Below, one piece after another: positions 35,912 through 39,010 of a DNA stretch of 39,010 nucleotides; position 1 is the stretch's first letter, and the number at the start of each line of letters is the position of its first letter. This DNA is from Devosia sp. (GTDB lineage Bacteria; Pseudomonadota; Alphaproteobacteria; Rhizobiales; Devosiaceae), in the NCBI GenBank assembly GCA_030680995.1, contig JAUXUM010000064.1, positions 1 to 39,010 of the forward strand, given 5' to 3'. The position numbers were made by a program, and so were the translations under genes. The notes beneath the pieces are model-generated. The model saw only the letters and a program-made list of their open reading frames with translations, was not told the DNA's origin and made no database searches.

Positions 35912-37104
35912 TGGTCAGAACCACAATCACCGCCCTCGGTCAGCGCGGCGAGGGCATCGCCGAGGTCGGCGGCCAGCGGGTTTACGTGCCCTTCACCCTG
36001 CCCGGCGAAGCGGTCGAGATTTCCGTCGAGGGCGAGCGCGGCGCGCTGCTCTCGATTCTCTCGCCCAGCCCCGATCGCATCGACCCCTTCTGCCCCTATT
36101 TCGGCACCTGCGGCGGCTGCGCGCTGCAACATGTGGCGCCCACCGCCTACGCTGCGTTCAAGCACGGACTGCTGGTGACCGCCCTCAGCCATGCCGGCAT
36201 CGACGTTGCCGTCGGCGAACTGGTCGACGCGCGCGGCAATGGCCGCCGCCGCGTCACCCTCCACGCCCGCGCCGCAGGGGCCGGTTACATGCGGGCCCGC
36301 AGCCACGACCTGCTCGCGATCGAGGCCTGCCCGATCCTGGTGCCGGCGTTGCAAAAGACCGCGCCGCAGATCGCCCGCGCGCTGCACGCCGCGGTCGGCG
36401 ACAGCGACATCGGCTTCACCGCCACCGCCACCGGCCTCGATGTGACGGTCCGCAACGGGCGGAAGCTAAAACCCCAGAAGCTCGTGCCGATGGCACAAAA
36501 CCTCAAGCTGGCGCGGCTGGCGCTCAATGGCGAACTGGTGCTGCAGGCGCAGCCGCCTTCCGTGCGCATGGGCAAAGCGTTGATCGAGCTGCCGATCGGC
36601 AGCTTCCTGCAAGCCACCGAGGCCGCCGAGGAGGTGCTGGCGAGTCTCGTCCTTGCGGGCCTCAAAGGCGCGAAAAACGTCGCCGATCTGTTCTGCGGCG
36701 TCGGTCCGTTCGCCCTGCGGATTGCCGAGAGCGCCAGGGTCCTGGCCGCCGACAGCGACAAGCCGGCCGTTGCCGCGCTTGCGAACGCGGTCAAACACAC
36801 GATGGGCCTGAAGCCGGTTACGACGCTGAGCCGCGACCTCTTCCGCGATCCGCTGGCGCCAGCGGAGCTCGCCCCGTTCGACGCCGTGGTCTTCGATCCG
36901 CCGCGCCCCGGCGCCGAGGCGCAGGCGCGCGAACTGGCCCGCTCCAAGATCAAGACGGTTGTCGCCATCTCCTGCGAACCGCGGACATTCGCCCGCGATG
37001 CGGCGATCCTCACCGCTGGGGGTTATCGCCTGCAAAGTGTGACGCCGGTGGATCAGTTCGCCTATTCGACCCACGTGGAGCTGGTGGGCGTGTTCCGCCG
37101 CTGA
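35911..37104 (+). CDS. Class I RNA m5U methyltransferase (RlmD/TrmA family)
   Basis: A 397-aa protein with an N-terminal TRAM-like domain (ITALGQRGEGIAEVGGQRVY), a [4Fe-4S] motif CPYFGTCGGCALQH and a C-terminal SAM domain with VADLFCGVGPFALRI and VVFDPPRPGAEAQA. SCEPRTFARDA holds the catalytic cysteine that forms the uridine adduct. The Fe-S motif points to the RlmD/RlmC branch rather than TrmA; the target position (a 23S rRNA uridine) is not resolved. The ATG at 35911 shares a base with the stop of the dehydrogenase gene. Confidence 0.92.
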   Translation: MVRTTITALGQRGEGIAEVGGQRVYVPFTLPGEAVEISVEGERGALLSILSPSPDRIDPFCPYFGTCGGCALQHVAPTAYAAFKHGLLVTALSHAGIDVAVGELVDARGNGRRRVTLHARAAGAGYMRARSHDLLAIEACPILVPALQKTAPQIARALHAAVGDSDIGFTATATGLDVTVRNGRKLKPQKLVPMAQNLKLARLALNGELVLQAQPPSVRMGKALIELPIGSFLQATEAAEEVLASLVLAGLKGAKNVADLFCGVGPFALRIAESARVLAADSDKPAVAALANAVKHTMGLKPVTTLSRDLFRDPLAPAELAPFDAVVFDPPRPGAEAQARELARSKIKTVVAISCEPRTFARDAAILTAGGYRLQSVTPVDQFAYSTHVELVGVFRR

Positions 37105-37116
37105 AGAGGAGCGCAG

Positions 37117-38538
37117 ATGCCCAGACATCGCCCCGCCAGAAACCATGCGGACCTGGGCGACGGCTTCTTCGACCTGGCGCAGCCAGCCGAGTTTCCGCGG
37201 CATATCCTGCGCTACCGCAACCAGCGGGCGGCCGCGCGGATGGGGCTGGACGACCTGACCGATGAACAATGGGCCGCCCATTTCGGCAAGTTCGAGCCCT
37301 TGCCGGGCAGCTTCGAGCAGCCCCTGGCGCTGCGCTATCACGGTCACCAGTTCCAGACCTACAACCCCGGTCTCGGCGATGGCCGCGGCCTCCTCTTCGC
37401 CCAACTCATCGATCTCGAGGACGGGCGCCTGCTCGACCTCGGCACCAAGGGCTCGGGCCGCACCCCCTGGTCGCGCGGCGGCGACGGGCGGCTGACGCTG
37501 AAGGGCGGGGTGCGCGAGGTGCTGGCGACTTCGATGCTCGAGGCGCTGGGCGTCGATACTTCCAAAAGCTTCTCGCTGATCGAGACCGGCGAGGAGCTGG
37601 AGCGCGGCGACGAGCCCTCGCCGACCCGCTCCTCGGTGCTGGTCCGGCTTTCCCACAGCCACATCCGCATCGGCACCTTCCAGCGCCTCGCCTTCTTCAA
37701 GGACGCGGAGCGGCTGGGAAAGCTGCTCGATTATTCGGTCAGGACCTATATGCCCGAGCTCTGGCAGGAGGGCGACAACGCCCGGGCTGCCGCGTTTCTG
37801 GGCGAGGTCTCCGAACGCGTGGCCCGCACCGGCGCGCGCTGGACCGCCGCCGGCTTCGTGCATGGCGTGCTCAACACCGACAACATCAATATCACCGGGG
37901 AGAGCTTCGACTATGGACCCTGGCGGTTCCTGCCCACCTACGACCCGGCCTTCACCGCCGCCTATTTCGACAATACGGGACTTTATGCCTTCGGCCGCCA
38001 GCCCGATACGCTGGCCTGGAACCTGACGCGGCTGGCCGAGTGTCTCTCGCCGCTTGGCGAGCACGAAGCACTGGAAAGGGCGCTCAACCGCTTCTGGCCG
38101 GCGTTCCAGAAGGCGATCCGGGCGGCCACCCTCGACCGGCTGGGCCTCGTCTCGCTGGGTGACGAAGCCGATTCCGGGCTGGTGACCAAACTCTTCGAAT
38201 TCCTCCATGCGAGCCAGGCGCCTTATGAGCAATTCTTCTTCGATTGGCGCGGCGGCAGGCGCGGCGCCGGCCGCGCGGCGAAGAGCCCGTCTTCGGCCCA
38301 TTATGCCTCGGAGCTCTTCGCGCCACTGCGCGTCCTGATCGAGGCCCACGAGCCGGCCCCCGGCGTCAATCTCGACCATCCCTATTTCGCCCGCGAAAAA
38401 CCCCGAACCATGCTGATCGAGGAGATGGAGGCGCTGTGGGCCCCGATCGCCGGAAGCGACGACTGGTCGGCGTTCGAGGCTGCGTTGGCCGGGATCGAGG
38501 AGATGCGGCAGGCCTATTCGGCGACCGCAACGACCTGA
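37117..38538 (+). CDS. selO: Protein adenylyltransferase SelO (YdiU family)
   Basis: A 473-aa pseudokinase that transfers AMP to Ser/Thr/Tyr of target proteins. Family blocks are YHGHQFQTYNPGLGDGRGLL, the nucleotide-binding KGSGRTPWSRGGDGR, SHIRIGTFQRLA and HGVLNTDNINITGESFDYGP with the metal-binding Asn/Asp. Bacterial SelO proteins lack the C-terminal selenocysteine, and this one ends ATATT. The ATG at 37117 follows GAGGAG. Its 3' end overlaps the convergent cyclase gene by 25 bp. Confidence 0.95.
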   Translation: MPRHRPARNHADLGDGFFDLAQPAEFPRHILRYRNQRAAARMGLDDLTDEQWAAHFGKFEPLPGSFEQPLALRYHGHQFQTYNPGLGDGRGLLFAQLIDLEDGRLLDLGTKGSGRTPWSRGGDGRLTLKGGVREVLATSMLEALGVDTSKSFSLIETGEELERGDEPSPTRSSVLVRLSHSHIRIGTFQRLAFFKDAERLGKLLDYSVRTYMPELWQEGDNARAAAFLGEVSERVARTGARWTAAGFVHGVLNTDNINITGESFDYGPWRFLPTYDPAFTAAYFDNTGLYAFGRQPDTLAWNLTRLAECLSPLGEHEALERALNRFWPAFQKAIRAATLDRLGLVSLGDEADSGLVTKLFEFLHASQAPYEQFFFDWRGGRRGAGRAAKSPSSAHYASELFAPLRVLIEAHEPAPGVNLDHPYFAREKPRTMLIEEMEALWAPIAGSDDWSAFEAALAGIEEMRQAYSATATT

Positions 38539-39010
38539 TCGGGCGCGAAATCGGCGCGGCGGCCGGTCAGTCTCTCGTAGAACGGAACCAGACGCGGATC
38601 GACCGAAGCAGCCTTGAGCCCGCAGCTAGCGACCAGAGCCGTGGTATCGCGACCATCGCGCAGCGCTCCCAGCAACCGCTCATGCCCGGCCCGCAGGGCA
38701 GCGAACTCGGCGGATTGGGCGAGGGCCGGGTCGCCGACCAGGATATGGATCGCCTCGCGGCGCCTCTTGCCCTTGAGCAGGATCGACCCGGCTTCGAGCA
38801 AGGCGAAGTCGGCGGCCTCGGCCCGCGTCGTCTCGGCTACGACGATGTCGTAGCCGATCTCCTTGCAGGCGCCCTCGATGCGCGAAGCGGTGTTGATGGT
38901 GTCGCCCACCGCCGAATAGTCGAAGCGGGTTTCGAGGCCCATATTGCCCACCAGCGCCTCGCCGGTCGCAATGCCGATGCCGATGACGATCTCGTCGATG
39001 CCGGCCTCGC
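38514..39010 (-). CDS. Class III adenylate/guanylate cyclase, C-terminal part (partial at window edge)
   Basis: The frame enters from beyond 39010. It reads IGIGIATGEALVGNMG, then FDYSAVGDTINTASRIEGAC, the conserved end of a class III nucleotidyl cyclase catalytic domain with the VGDTVNxAxRLE motif. A helical tail follows up to TAG at 38514. The N-terminal half, and thus any sensor domain, is outside the window. The ORF track's Met at 38951 is internal. Confidence 0.92.
   Translation of the reverse strand, partial: EAGIDEIVIGIGIATGEALVGNMGLETRFDYSAVGDTINTASRIEGACKEIGYDIVVAETTRAEAADFALLEAGSILLKGKRRREAIHILVGDPALAQSAEFAALRAGHERLLGALRDGRDTTALVASCGLKAASVDPRLVPFYERLTGRRADFAPDQVVAVAE

Noticed and set aside
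34561-37104. 847-aa plus-strand ORF
   Set aside because: Its first half is an out-of-frame reading of the dehydrogenase. Only the part from 35911 is the real RNA methyltransferase.
36466-38379. 637-aa minus-strand ORF
   Set aside because: It is a shadow of the RNA methyltransferase and selO genes.

Overview
The window is GC-rich chromosomal DNA from an alphaproteobacterium of the order Hyphomicrobiales (Rhizobiales), most likely Devosiaceae or a close relative. The placement rests on gene order recalled from memory: dapF-mtaB-ftsY-yciB facing ccmABCDG, acnA followed by DUF1223 and DUF2794 genes, ffh-rpsP-rimM-trmD with rplS nearby, IalB-family secreted proteins, and Rhizobiales-type palindromic intergenic repeats. 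No database search was run.

Region 1 (1-4370) is accessory. A 3.8-kb IS1595-type transposon (about 300-4100) has perfect 24-bp inverted repeats and a nearly intact 8-bp target duplication. Its transposase gene lies on the minus strand. A four-gene passenger operon lies on the plus strand: a ParB/Srx-like protein, a D12-class adenine-N6 DNA methyltransferase and two small proteins. The last passenger gene and the transposase share a single TTAA as their two stop codons. The element sits in a palindromic repeat cluster beside a decayed acetyltransferase gene. It is the most interesting object in the window: a self-mobile methylation module.

Region 2 (4700-12400) holds rlmN, two tandem IalB-like secreted proteins, thpR, an intact ISAs1-family insertion sequence with a perfect 10-bp target duplication, a Bax-inhibitor-1 family membrane protein, a GNAT acetyltransferase, and DUF2794 and DUF1223 genes. 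Region 3 (12400-24930) is core: aconitase, the ccmABCD-ccmG cytochrome c maturation operon, and on the opposite strand the overlapping dapF-mtaB-ftsY-yciB operon, followed by two CelD/BcsL-like acyltransferases in tandem.

Region 4 (24930-32190) is the ribosome/secretion cluster ffh-rpsP-rimM-trmD and rplS. It is split between trmD and rplS by a metal cassette: a three-domain copper protein (YcnI + PCuAC + copper-uptake-associated domain) with a DUF2946-like small protein on the minus strand, and on the plus strand a cobalamin riboswitch controlling a HupE/UreJ-type transporter, presumably for cobalt. rplS ends at an in-frame TAG that is followed by 43 further in-frame Ala/Glu-rich codons. Region 5 (32200-39010) carries a nucleotidyltransferase-like protein, a FAD/Fe-S D-lactate dehydrogenase-type enzyme, an RlmD/TrmA-family RNA methyltransferase, selO, and the 3' part of an adenylate/guanylate cyclase running off the window. 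No rRNA, tRNA or CRISPR array was seen.
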